Part shown: in pieces, positions 34,187 to 42,377 of the stretch | Numbering within the stretch: position 1 is the stretch's first letter | How the letters are laid out: the number at the start of each line of letters is the position of its first letter | Origin: Lachnospiraceae bacterium UBA7160 | Lineage (GTDB): Bacteria; Bacillota; Clostridia; Lachnospirales; Lachnospiraceae | Assembly: GCA_002491565.1 (NCBI GenBank) | Contig: DKWE01000084.1 | Span: 1-64,000 of the forward strand | Reading direction: 5' to 3' | DNA length: 64,000 nt | The notes under the pieces: model-generated | Databases searched by the model: none | Told to the model about the DNA's origin: nothing | The model's input: only the letters and a program-made list of their open reading frames with translations | Program-made: the position numbers and the translations under genes

Positions 34187-35626
34187 CTAAAACTGTGTAT
34201 ACAAAAATGCGCTGCTATCCCCCGCCGGTCCGTAAATGCCAAACACGCATATCCCCAGCAGTAGGAGCAGAAGGATCGGCCATCTCACCCAAATCCGGGA
34301 TTTTGCCAGCCGCTCACACGGCGCAAATCCGGCTTCGCAGAGAATGTCCACGAGCATCAGGATCACAAATGCCATTCCCGCAATCCCCCACTCCTTGGCG
34401 GACATGATCCCGGTAAGCTTATCCACCGCACCGGAAAAGCTCCATCCCGCAAAACACTGTCTGATCACTGCCAGGCTCTGAGCGGTGCTCTCCGTAAACG
34501 CAAAAAACTGCGCCGGAAAAATCAGCAGCCAGGTCCGCACAAGCCGCCACGGATACATCCACCGCTTCTGCCCGAGCTTCCATCTGCGGTTCATCTTTTT
34601 CCACAGCGGGTCCAATAAGATGGAGGCTGCCATAAGCAGGCCAAAATATGCGCCATAAATCACTGCGTTCCAACTGAAGGTATGCCAGATACCGATAAGC
34701 AAAAACACCAGAAACGTGGTCACAGCGGTCGGCATTGCGCGCCCCGTCTTTTTCCCAAGCCACCTTGATGCAGCTTTGCCGAATTTCAATCCCATCTTTG
34801 AAATAGTCAGCGGGTACAGCAGATACTGACGGAACCAGCCGCCCAACGTAATATGCCACCGCCGCCAGTATTCCGCGACACTCAGAGCAAAAAATGGTCT
34901 GCGGAAATTTTCCGGGAGCTCGATTCCCAGCATCCGCGAAATACCGCGCACTACATCCATCCCTCCGGAAAAGTCCGCGTACAGGCGAACCGTATACAGC
35001 AGCACCCCGCCCGCAGCCATCCATCCCGGAAGCGCACCCGTCTCCTGAGTGAGCACCGCCGTCGCAGCCGCCAGACGGTCCGCCAGAACCATCTTTTTGA
35101 AATACCCCCACAGCATAAGCTGAAAGCCGGATACAAAGCTGACCGGTCTCAGAGGATGTCCCTCCAGAAGCTGTTCCCCCAAATCCTTCCACGAGGAGAT
35201 CGGCCCCTGGGATAGCTGCAGAAAATAGCCCACAAACAGCATCACCTTCCACACATTACGCTGGGCTTTGACCTTTCCCCGGTAGACATCCATCAGCAGC
35301 CCTGCCGACTGAAACGTAAAATAGCTCAGGCCCAGAGGCGCCGCCCGGGAAGTATCCTGCTTCACCAAAATCAGCGCACCGAATTCAAGTATCAGCAGAA
35401 GGCAGAGCAGCCCTCTCTTCCGTTTCACCCGCTCAAGCGCCAATCCCCCAAGCCAGGTGCCCAGCACGATGGCCCCAAGGTGCAGCACACTCTGCCAGCC
35501 TGACAGAAAGACAAAAAAGGCACTGCCGATCAGCAGTGCCAGCCACCGCACGCCTGTCGGGAGCACATAGTACACACAAAAAATTACTGCGATAAACAGC
35601 AAAAACTCAAATGACAGAATGCTCAT
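34187..35626 (-). CDS. MBOAT-family O-acyltransferase (DltB/AlgI-like)
   Basis: Integral membrane acyltransferase of 479 residues with about eleven to twelve helices. It should move an acyl or aminoacyl group from a carrier protein across the membrane. Conserved blocks are GLSYFTFQSAGLLMDVYRG near 99-117, the YADFSGGMDVVRGI block near 216, YWRRWHITLGGWFRQYLLYP at 253-272 with His258, and IGIWHTFSWN with the invariant His315. Length and motifs match DltB/AlgI. It overlaps the first ligase gene by 20 nt and is followed by the SGNH gene, reproducing the DltA-B-D logic. With a carrier protein two genes upstream, all parts of an acyl-transfer machine are present. Confidence 0.9.
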   Translation of the reverse strand: MSILSFEFLLFIAVIFCVYYVLPTGVRWLALLIGSAFFVFLSGWQSVLHLGAIVLGTWLGGLALERVKRKRGLLCLLLILEFGALILVKQDTSRAAPLGLSYFTFQSAGLLMDVYRGKVKAQRNVWKVMLFVGYFLQLSQGPISSWKDLGEQLLEGHPLRPVSFVSGFQLMLWGYFKKMVLADRLAAATAVLTQETGALPGWMAAGGVLLYTVRLYADFSGGMDVVRGISRMLGIELPENFRRPFFALSVAEYWRRWHITLGGWFRQYLLYPLTISKMGLKFGKAASRWLGKKTGRAMPTAVTTFLVFLLIGIWHTFSWNAVIYGAYFGLLMAASILLDPLWKKMNRRWKLGQKRWMYPWRLVRTWLLIFPAQFFAFTESTAQSLAVIRQCFAGWSFSGAVDKLTGIMSAKEWGIAGMAFVILMLVDILCEAGFAPCERLAKSRIWVRWPILLLLLLGICVFGIYGPAGDSSAFLYTQF

Positions 35627-37094
35627 TTGCCACCTCTTGTTTCAGTGCAAGCCGATCGATCTTCCCGCTTCCTGTCTGCGGCATGGTTCCCCGCTTCAGC
35701 AAACCGTCCGGAAGCATATAGCGCGGCAATGCGTTTTTCAGTGCAGCTTTTACCTCTTTTTCTGAGGCCTCTCCCGTGTAGGCGGCCATAATCCTCTCCT
35801 GGCTTTCCTCATACCAGCAGCAGCCAAGAGTCACGTTCTCCACCGCGTTCAGCGCGCATTCAATCTCGCCCAGCTCAATGCGGTATCCGCTGCGTTTAAT
35901 CTGGCTGTCCCTCCTGCCCAGAAACATCAGCTCGCCGCGCTCGTTATACGCCGCGAGATCGCCTGTTTTATAGATTCTCTCCGGAATCTGTCTGCGCAGC
36001 GGGTTCTGGACGAAAGCTGCCTCTGTTTTGTCCGGCGCGTTGTAGTAACCGGGCGAGAGGCACGTTCCGCCCACGCACAGCTCTCCATCAATCAAATATA
36101 TCCTTGTGTTCCCACAGGGCCTCCCGATGGGAAGGCTGTCCGTGTCGGAAAACTCCCTGTCTACCCGATACCAGGTACACACATCGGTAATCTCCGTAGG
36201 ACCGTACATATTCACAAAATCTGCTTCCGGAAACGCCGCCTTCCACCGGTTCAGAGTACGGCACGGCATCGTCTCCCCGCAGAACAGCACCCGCCGCAGC
36301 TCGGGCAGCATGCCCGTTTCCAACACCTCTGCACTGGCTACAGCTGTCAGTGCAGACGGAACCCAGAATATTGTATCAATCCGCTGTTCCCCCAGGGTCT
36401 CTATCAGGCACCTTGGGAACAGAAAATCGCGCTTCGGAATCAGGAACAGACTGCCCTTCTTCCGCATTGTCCCATAAAGATCCAGCACCGAATTGTCAAA
36501 ATAGAACGGTGCCTGGCTTCCGAAGCGAACCTGATCCGGAAGCTGAAGCGCCTCACAGGCCCATTCGATAAAATCAATCACGCTCCGGTGCGTAATCGAC
36601 ACGCCCTTGGGCATTCCGGTAGAGCCGCTGGTAAAGAGTACATACAGCAGATCCGCATCAATCTGCTGCGCGCGGCGCTGCCCAAGAAGCTCTTCCTCCG
36701 CCTCAGCGCCAATCTCTTCCAGTGCAGTCACAATTGCCTGCCCTGCCAGCCGCTCTGCCGTTTCCCGATACTTCTTCTCGCAAATCACCGCTGCAGGCTC
36801 CAGCACTTCAGCAATCCGTTTCATTCTCGCCTCCGGCATGGTTGAATCCAGCGGAGTATAAAAGCATCCCGCAAAAACGGCTCCCAGCATGGCCGTCACA
36901 CACTCCGGGCTTTTATCCATAAAAATCAAAACCGGTGACTGCGCAGACACCTGCCGGGCAATACAGGTCCCGATTTGCTTTGCCCGCCTCAGGACCTCCC
37001 CCCAGGTCAGTCCCCCGGAGGGAGAGTCATAAGCTGTCCGATCAGGTGCACATTCTGCCGCCTCTTCCAGCCAACTCAGAATATTCCGTATCAT
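35607..37094 (-). CDS. DltA-like adenylating ligase 1, amino-acid-type pocket
   Basis: AMP-forming ligase of 495 residues, expected to adenylate an amino acid and load it on the adjacent carrier protein. Motifs: FTSGSTGMPKGV (154-165), NMYGPTEITDV near 307, YKTGDLAAYNERGE and GRRDSQIKRSGYRIELGE near 395-425, and catalytic Lys in GSGKIDRLAL near the end. The substrate pocket keeps the amino-binding Asp200 in FYFDNSVLD and the DltA-type Cys272 in LFCGETMP, so D-alanine is the best guess. It overlaps the carrier gene by 4 nt and the MBOAT gene by 20 nt. Sequence is far from housekeeping DltA, and the cluster sits in a sugar operon, so a dedicated glycan-modifying role is more likely than bulk teichoic acid D-alanylation. 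Confidence 0.88.
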   Translation of the reverse strand: MIRNILSWLEEAAECAPDRTAYDSPSGGLTWGEVLRRAKQIGTCIARQVSAQSPVLIFMDKSPECVTAMLGAVFAGCFYTPLDSTMPEARMKRIAEVLEPAAVICEKKYRETAERLAGQAIVTALEEIGAEAEEELLGQRRAQQIDADLLYVLFTSGSTGMPKGVSITHRSVIDFIEWACEALQLPDQVRFGSQAPFYFDNSVLDLYGTMRKKGSLFLIPKRDFLFPRCLIETLGEQRIDTIFWVPSALTAVASAEVLETGMLPELRRVLFCGETMPCRTLNRWKAAFPEADFVNMYGPTEITDVCTWYRVDREFSDTDSLPIGRPCGNTRIYLIDGELCVGGTCLSPGYYNAPDKTEAAFVQNPLRRQIPERIYKTGDLAAYNERGELMFLGRRDSQIKRSGYRIELGEIECALNAVENVTLGCCWYEESQERIMAAYTGEASEKEVKAALKNALPRYMLPDGLLKRGTMPQTGSGKIDRLALKQEVANEHSVI

Positions 37095-37330
37095 TTTCTC
37101 TCCTGATATCTGTACACCAGCTTCAGCATAGCCTGCGCACTGTTGAAATTCTCCGGCTCGAGATCGCCTGTGACAATCCGCACCCCGAAAGCATCATTGA
37201 TCGCCGCAATGATCTGCGTCAATGTCAGGGAGTCAATGACACCGTCGTCAATCAGCGCGCACTCATTTGCGAAATCAATGTCCTCATCCACTTCTGCAAG
37301 TGCCTCCAACAGCTTTTCCCAATCTGTCAT
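37091..37330 (-). CDS. Acyl carrier protein (DltC-like)
   Basis: Small carrier of 79 residues. The 4'-phosphopantetheine attachment site is Ser34 in DDGVIDSLTLTQIIAAI, in the usual helix II context; acidic N-terminal helix and a closing LKLVYRYQERK helix fit the four-helix fold and the size of DltC (about 78 residues). ATG 37330 is chosen for the preceding GGGGGGTGG and because the carrier fold begins there; the open frame upstream to 37468 is the antisense-free tail of the ATPase region. Its stop overlaps the ligase 1 start (ATGA). It is the only carrier for two ligases, so either both load it or one loads it and the other acts elsewhere. Confidence 0.9.
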   Translation of the reverse strand: MTDWEKLLEALAEVDEDIDFANECALIDDGVIDSLTLTQIIAAINDAFGVRIVTGDLEPENFNSAQAMLKLVYRYQERK

Positions 37331-37352
37331 ACTGCCACCCCCCAGCTCAAAG

Positions 37353-38462
37353 TCACCGGTTAATGCGCTTCTCTGTCTCAGCATCAAACAGATGAAGCTT
37401 TTCCATATTCGGGACAAGCAGCAGCTCTTTTTCCTTCGGCGCGTGCTCTCCGGCATATTTAAATACAACTATCTTCTCGCCAACGCGGACATAGATCAGG
37501 TATGCATCGCCAAGCGGCTCGATAGACTCCACCTGGCCTTTGATTGCATTGAAGCCTTCCTTTGCCAGCTCAAAATCTGACGGGCGGATCCCCAAGTGGA
37601 TCATCTTTCCGGCATACGGGGTCAGAGCAGCTTGATACTGCTCCGGTATGCCAAGTTGAAATGTCCCCGCATCCAGCGTGTTCTTTTTCACCTCACAGGA
37701 AAAGATATTGATCTGTGGCGTTCCAAGAAAGCCTGCCACAAATTCATTTGCCGGGTGATCATACATCTCCTCCGGTGTCCCCTCCTGCATAATGTGCCCG
37801 TCCTTCATCAGCACAATATGATCCGCCATCGTCATTGCTTCCGTCTGATCATGGGTAACATAGATCGTCGTGATCCCCAGCTGCTCCTGTATCTTTTTCA
37901 GCTCATAGCGAACCTGGTCTCTGAGCTTTGCATCCAGATTTCCGAGCGGCTCATCCAGCAGGAATACCTGGGGATCGCGCACCAGCGCGCGCCCGAGTGC
38001 AACCCGCTGTCTCTGGCCGCCGGATAGCTCAGCCGGACGGCGGTCCATGAGCTGCTCAATCGAAAGCATCTGGGCCATGTAGTTCACGCGCTTTTCTATC
38101 TCTTCCTTCGCCACCTTCTTTGTCTTAAGGGCAAAGGACATGTTCTCGCGCACTGTCATATTTGGATACAGCGCATACTCCTGAAATACCATGGCGATAT
38201 TCCGCTCCTGGGGCGGGACAAAGGTCTTGTCCTTTCCCTTGCCCTTCGCTGCGGTCATCACCTCTTCTCCAAAACGGATTTCCCCGCTGACCGGATGCAG
38301 AAGCCCCGCTATGCAGTGCATAGCGGTAGACTTACCGCAGCCAGAGGGGCCAAGGAACACGCAGAACTCACCGTCTCTGATGTCCAGATTCAGATTATCC
38401 AGCACATAGGATTTTCCTTTATTGTAGGATACGCACATATCCCTGATCGTAATTGCAGCCAT
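37353..38462 (-). CDS. CUT1 ABC transporter ATPase (MsmK/UgpC type)
   Basis: Cytoplasmic ATPase of 369 residues that powers sugar import. Walker A GPSGCGKST (38-46), Q-loop FQEYALYPNMTV near 92, signature LSGGQRQRVALGRALVR near 145, Walker B VFLLDEPLGNLD near 167 and the switch His in YVTHDQTEAM. The C-terminal third is the OB/TOBE regulatory domain typical of MsmK/UgpC/MalK (IHLGIRPSDFEL near 295). It is encoded inside the operon, 30 nt after the GH3 gene and 22 nt before the carrier-protein gene. In many Firmicutes one such ATPase serves several importers, so it may also energise the esterase-linked permeases at 4494-6305. Confidence 0.94.
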   Translation of the reverse strand: MAAITIRDMCVSYNKGKSYVLDNLNLDIRDGEFCVFLGPSGCGKSTAMHCIAGLLHPVSGEIRFGEEVMTAAKGKGKDKTFVPPQERNIAMVFQEYALYPNMTVRENMSFALKTKKVAKEEIEKRVNYMAQMLSIEQLMDRRPAELSGGQRQRVALGRALVRDPQVFLLDEPLGNLDAKLRDQVRYELKKIQEQLGITTIYVTHDQTEAMTMADHIVLMKDGHIMQEGTPEEMYDHPANEFVAGFLGTPQINIFSCEVKKNTLDAGTFQLGIPEQYQAALTPYAGKMIHLGIRPSDFELAKEGFNAIKGQVESIEPLGDAYLIYVRVGEKIVVFKYAGEHAPKEKELLLVPNMEKLHLFDAETEKRINR

Positions 38463-38492
38463 ACGCTCACCTTTCCTCTCTGCCGTACCTCG

Positions 38493-40388
38493 TCACGACT
38501 GTGCGCCGAATGACGTCACATCGATGCCATAGCCATACTCATACAGCGGGTCTTCTATATCCTTCGGCAGATCCTCTCTCTGATTTTCCACCTGTTCCAT
38601 CGTCCTTGGAATCTGGAAAGGCAGTTTTCCGGTAATCGCAGTCTCGCCGTAAAGCGCATCAGCTACTGCCTCCGCCCCGCAGGTTACGCCCGGACGATAT
38701 ACCAGAAGCACGCTATCCGCAGCCTCCGCAACCGGAGTAAGCACGTAGGCGCGGTTCATCACGACAACCGCCACCACGGTAGCTCCCGCCTCCTTCAGCG
38801 CATTTACCAGATCCGTCTGCTCCTGCGGAAACTCCAGGGTCGCTGCCCCCCAGGCGGGATCGTGCGTACCGCTCTTCTCGCCCACCACTACCAGAGCGGT
38901 CACTCCGGTCAGATCCGCAGGCACCTCCTGGGCGGTGGCAATATACGTCACATTTTCCGCCCCGGCTTTCTCCTGAACTGCCTCAAGGATCGACGTTCCC
39001 TGTATCTCCACCGGCTCCTTCGCCGTCCAGCCGCTGTTCAGCGCCCGCACATCCTGTGCCAGCTCACCTGCGATAACAACCTTCTGACCCTCCAGCGAAG
39101 CAGCGTTCTCATATTTCACCAGGGTGAAAGAGGATGATGCAGCCTTTTTGGCAACCGCCTTGTGCTCATCGCTTCCAACGATTTCTGCCGCTGCCTCCTC
39201 ATCTACATACGGATTTTCAAAAATACCAAGCTCAAATTTCGCGATCAGAATGCGGCGGCAGGCATCCGTCAGCCGTTCTTCCTCTACCTCCTCGATCAGC
39301 TCCCCGGTAGCCCGGACACCTGCGCCGCCGAGAATGTCCGCTCCGGCGTTCGCCGCGCCCGCAAAATTCAGGCCCCAATCGGTCTGAATCAGACCGGTAT
39401 AGCCAATCTCCTCTCTGAGCAGATCAGTCATCACCGCAGAGGACTGATCCGCGGAATTCTCCACTGCATCTCCACCGAGATACGGAACGGTAGAATACCC
39501 GTACGGCATCACTGCCGCGGCGCCGGCTTCAATCGCCGCCTGAAAGCCTGCCAGATGCAGTGCAAGGGAATCCTCCTGGATCGTCAGCGGCGTACCGTCC
39601 ACGCCGTCTGTCTGCGCGCCTGCTCCCGGGAAATGCTTTACGGTAGCGATCACCGAATCCTCACTCAGCTCACTGCCGCCCTGCAGCGCCCCGACTGCCG
39701 CACGGATCAGGTTCTGCACGACCTCCGTATCCTCTGAATAGCACTCCTGATTGCGGCCCCAGCGCGGGTCCGTCATCAGATCGGCATCCGGAGACAGGGC
39801 CATGCGCACACCGATGGCCATCAGTTCCTCCTTCAGCACAGTGTTCAGCTCCGCGACCAGCCCGGCATCATTTGCCGCGCCCTGATTGATTTCATCCGGG
39901 AGATACGTTCCGTCGCTGACAAACGCCGCCCCCGCTTCCGTATCCATGGAGAAAATCACCGGAATACCCAGCTCACTGGCTTCGGACAGCTCCTGGATCT
40001 CATTCGTGCGCTGTGCCGCATCTCTTGCACTGTCAAAAATGTACTCATATACCAACGCAAAGCCCACGTTTGCCTCATTGAACCAACTATCCTTTTTGCT
40101 CACTAGCGTCAGGTGCACCATCTGGGCCGCCTTCTGCTCCGCCGTCATGCGGCCCAGCAGATCCTCCGCACGCTCCTCCGGTGTCAGCCGCCAGTCCTCA
40201 TACGGGTCAACCTGGCCGTTACCGTTCAGGTCCTTGAACTGATAGCCGTCTGCTTCAATCATATTCTTTACTCTTGTTACCAGCTCCGGCTGCACAAGGG
40301 CTTCCTCTGCCTGGACAGCCGGCATTGCCGACATTCCCGTTACGGCTGCCAGCGTCAGGGCAGCACCCTTCCGAAAAATATTCTTCAT
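38493..40388 (-). CDS. Secreted GH3 glycosidase, 631 residues
   Basis: Secreted beta-glycosidase with a signal peptide ending near residue 27 (MPAVQAEE). An EF-hand-like loop, KDLNGNGQVDPYEDW at 52-66, precedes the GH3 barrel. Substrate-binding DPRWGR near 207, KHFPGAGAQTDG near 251 and nucleophile Asp337 in IQTDWGLN are intact; the (alpha/beta) C-domain (about 410-620) ends in ITGKLPFQIPRTMEQVENQ. ATG 40388 follows GGAGGAGAGG; the frame runs back to 40403. It lies between permease and ATPase genes. Closest relative in the window is the 660-residue GH3 of the same operon, so the two probably arose by duplication and take different linkages of one glycan. Confidence 0.92.
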   Translation of the reverse strand: MKNIFRKGAALTLAAVTGMSAMPAVQAEEALVQPELVTRVKNMIEADGYQFKDLNGNGQVDPYEDWRLTPEERAEDLLGRMTAEQKAAQMVHLTLVSKKDSWFNEANVGFALVYEYIFDSARDAAQRTNEIQELSEASELGIPVIFSMDTEAGAAFVSDGTYLPDEINQGAANDAGLVAELNTVLKEELMAIGVRMALSPDADLMTDPRWGRNQECYSEDTEVVQNLIRAAVGALQGGSELSEDSVIATVKHFPGAGAQTDGVDGTPLTIQEDSLALHLAGFQAAIEAGAAAVMPYGYSTVPYLGGDAVENSADQSSAVMTDLLREEIGYTGLIQTDWGLNFAGAANAGADILGGAGVRATGELIEEVEEERLTDACRRILIAKFELGIFENPYVDEEAAAEIVGSDEHKAVAKKAASSSFTLVKYENAASLEGQKVVIAGELAQDVRALNSGWTAKEPVEIQGTSILEAVQEKAGAENVTYIATAQEVPADLTGVTALVVVGEKSGTHDPAWGAATLEFPQEQTDLVNALKEAGATVVAVVVMNRAYVLTPVAEAADSVLLVYRPGVTCGAEAVADALYGETAITGKLPFQIPRTMEQVENQREDLPKDIEDPLYEYGYGIDVTSFGAQS

Positions 40389-40410
40389 TAACCTCTCCTC
40401 CATTCCTTTC

Positions 40411-41304
40411 TTAAGATGCCGTCACCGCGCCGCTCATCTGACCCGAAATCAGGTACTTGCCCATGAATATGTACAGGACCAGCACCGGAAGTGCCAGAAT
40501 CAGGGACCCGGCCATCTGTACATTAAATTCAGCCGCCATCGTACCAGCAAGCTCGTTCAGGGCAATGGTCGCAGGCTTTGAATCATAGCCTCCCAGCACC
40601 AGTGCAAAGAGCATCTCGTTCCAGATGGAGGTGCACTGAAATACAAATACAGTAATGGTAGCGATCCTTGTATTGGGGAGGACGATTTTGCGGTAGATCG
40701 CCCACATACCGTTTCCGTCAATCATCGCCTGGCGGATCAGCGCGTCCGGTACATCCGCGTAATAACCTCTCATCATCACGGTACACATCGGCATACCAAA
40801 TACCGTGTGCACCAGCACCAGACCCCAGATATTATCGTAGAGATCCAGCGCACTGATTGTCTGCAGCAGTGGGATCAGGATTGCCTGAAATGGAAGATAG
40901 GTCGCGGCAACCAGCGCGATAAAAAACACATTGTTGCATTTAAATTTCCATTTACTCAGCGCATAGGCGCAGACAGACCCGAGAAATACCGATCCTGCCG
41001 CTCCAAAGAGGGTGACAAACAAGGAGGTGAGAAGCGGCACGCCAAGCTCCTCCATCGCGCTGGCATAGCCCTCCAGCGTCCACTCTGTCGGAGGCGTGAT
41101 CGGCGTCGACATCATCACTTCGCTGTTCGTCTTGAACGAGGTCATCACCGTTCCCCAGAAGGGAAGCATGTAGAAAATCAGGAAGCTGGCCATGATCAGA
41201 TAATACACAATGTGCAGCGCAGTCATATGCCACCTGGGCTTTACCCGCAGCGTCTGTGCCTGTTGGTTGGCCCTGGAACGTTCAATCTTCATCTCATTTG
41301 ACAT
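40411..41304 (-). CDS. CUT1 sugar ABC permease (MalG/UgpE type)
   Basis: Inner-membrane permease of 297 residues with six helices. The EAA loop reads YADVPDALIRQAMIDGNGMW near 195, and the end SGQMSGAVTAS matches the MalG/UgpE C-terminus. A basic soluble N-terminus of about 28 residues precedes the first helix. It starts 4 nt after the partner permease. With the ATPase and the binding protein of the same operon it makes a complete importer, here probably for oligosaccharides released by the two secreted GH3 enzymes whose genes flank the permease pair. Confidence 0.94.
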   Translation of the reverse strand: MSNEMKIERSRANQQAQTLRVKPRWHMTALHIVYYLIMASFLIFYMLPFWGTVMTSFKTNSEVMMSTPITPPTEWTLEGYASAMEELGVPLLTSLFVTLFGAAGSVFLGSVCAYALSKWKFKCNNVFFIALVAATYLPFQAILIPLLQTISALDLYDNIWGLVLVHTVFGMPMCTVMMRGYYADVPDALIRQAMIDGNGMWAIYRKIVLPNTRIATITVFVFQCTSIWNEMLFALVLGGYDSKPATIALNELAGTMAAEFNVQMAGSLILALPVLVLYIFMGKYLISGQMSGAVTAS

Positions 41305-41308
41305 CGCC

Positions 41309-42355
41309 TTATTTCCTCCTGTTCGTCCAATAGGTCAGAGGCAGTATCAGAATCAGCACCAGTGCCAGCAAAAAGCAGCTGATGGCTGCCGAATAGGCAA
41401 AGTTATTGTTTTGAAATGCCTCATTATACATCCAGATCGGCAGCGTCCAGGCCGATGACGTTGTATATCCCACCAGTGATACGATAAAATCAAAGGAGCG
41501 GAGCGCGTACATCGCCAGAATAGTAATGCAGCTTCCCATAGAGCCCTTCAGCTGCGGAATGATCAGCTTCAGATAAATCCGCGGCATGTATGCTCCGTCC
41601 AGCTTTGCCGCATTGATGATATTGACCGGCACATTCTTGATCGCTGCCAGAAAGATGACCGCAACATATCCGGAAAACTGCCATACCATCGCAATGATAA
41701 TGGAAATCATGATCGTTGAGTTTGAAGAGGCCCACATCAGGTTTCCCGCCTTCATCGCCCCCGCCACATCTACACCGATCAGACTCAAAAATGAGTTCAG
41801 TACGCCGCCGGTAGGACGATACATGTAAGCCCATACCGTACCAGTTACCACAAAGGAGAGCGAGAATGGCAGAAGAATCAACGTCCGGAACAATGCCGTT
41901 CCGCGAAGCCCCTGATCCATCAGCAGCGCCAGCCCAAGCCCCAGCAGCAGGCACAGCGGAATCAGGCAGAACAGCAGCAGCGTATTTTTCAGCGCCGGCC
42001 AAAACTCCGCACTGGTAAACATTTTGATATAATTGTCAAAGCCGCCCCAGCCATAACTTGCCTCAAGCGCTCCGCTTTCCCAGTCAGACAAAGAAACCCA
42101 GAGGTTCCAGCCCAGAGAAACATACACAAAATAGATCAGCAGCGCTGCCGGGATGCAGAGCCAGATCAGCGGATGCCGGTCGAAAAACCGGCTGACGGGT
42201 GCCACCGTGTTCGGCGCAAACTGCTTTAGGAGCTGATAGCCCAGAATAAGGGCTATCAGCGCGGCACAGCCTGTCCAGAGCCGACCATTTGAAAACGTCA
42301 TGTAGGTAAAATTGTCAAAAAACTCTAAAATATAATCCACAGGCAGCGCCTCCAT
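41309..42355 (-). CDS. CUT1 sugar ABC permease (MalF/UgpA type) with extra N-terminal helix
   Basis: Inner-membrane permease of 348 residues, about 50 longer than usual UgpA-like proteins. The extra part holds one additional membrane helix (WTGCAALIALILGYQLL, about 26-44) before the normal start of the family near residue 60. The permease core has PAALLIYFVYVSLGWNLWVS near 73 and the EAA-type loop NIINAAKLDGAYMPRIYLK near 245. The protein ends LTYWTNRRK. Similar extended MalF-type permeases are known. It follows the 660-residue GH3 gene by 22 nt and precedes the partner permease gene by 4 nt. Confidence 0.92.
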   Translation of the reverse strand: MEALPVDYILEFFDNFTYMTFSNGRLWTGCAALIALILGYQLLKQFAPNTVAPVSRFFDRHPLIWLCIPAALLIYFVYVSLGWNLWVSLSDWESGALEASYGWGGFDNYIKMFTSAEFWPALKNTLLLFCLIPLCLLLGLGLALLMDQGLRGTALFRTLILLPFSLSFVVTGTVWAYMYRPTGGVLNSFLSLIGVDVAGAMKAGNLMWASSNSTIMISIIIAMVWQFSGYVAVIFLAAIKNVPVNIINAAKLDGAYMPRIYLKLIIPQLKGSMGSCITILAMYALRSFDFIVSLVGYTTSSAWTLPIWMYNEAFQNNNFAYSAAISCFLLALVLILILPLTYWTNRRK

Positions 42356-42377
42356 TTCTTATTTTCCTGCCCGATTC

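Noticed and set aside
31583..37330. Housekeeping dltXABCD operon
   Set aside because: Two ligases, the carrier-first order, a divergent SGNH protein in place of DltD and the sugar-operon context do not fit the standard teichoic acid D-alanylation operon.
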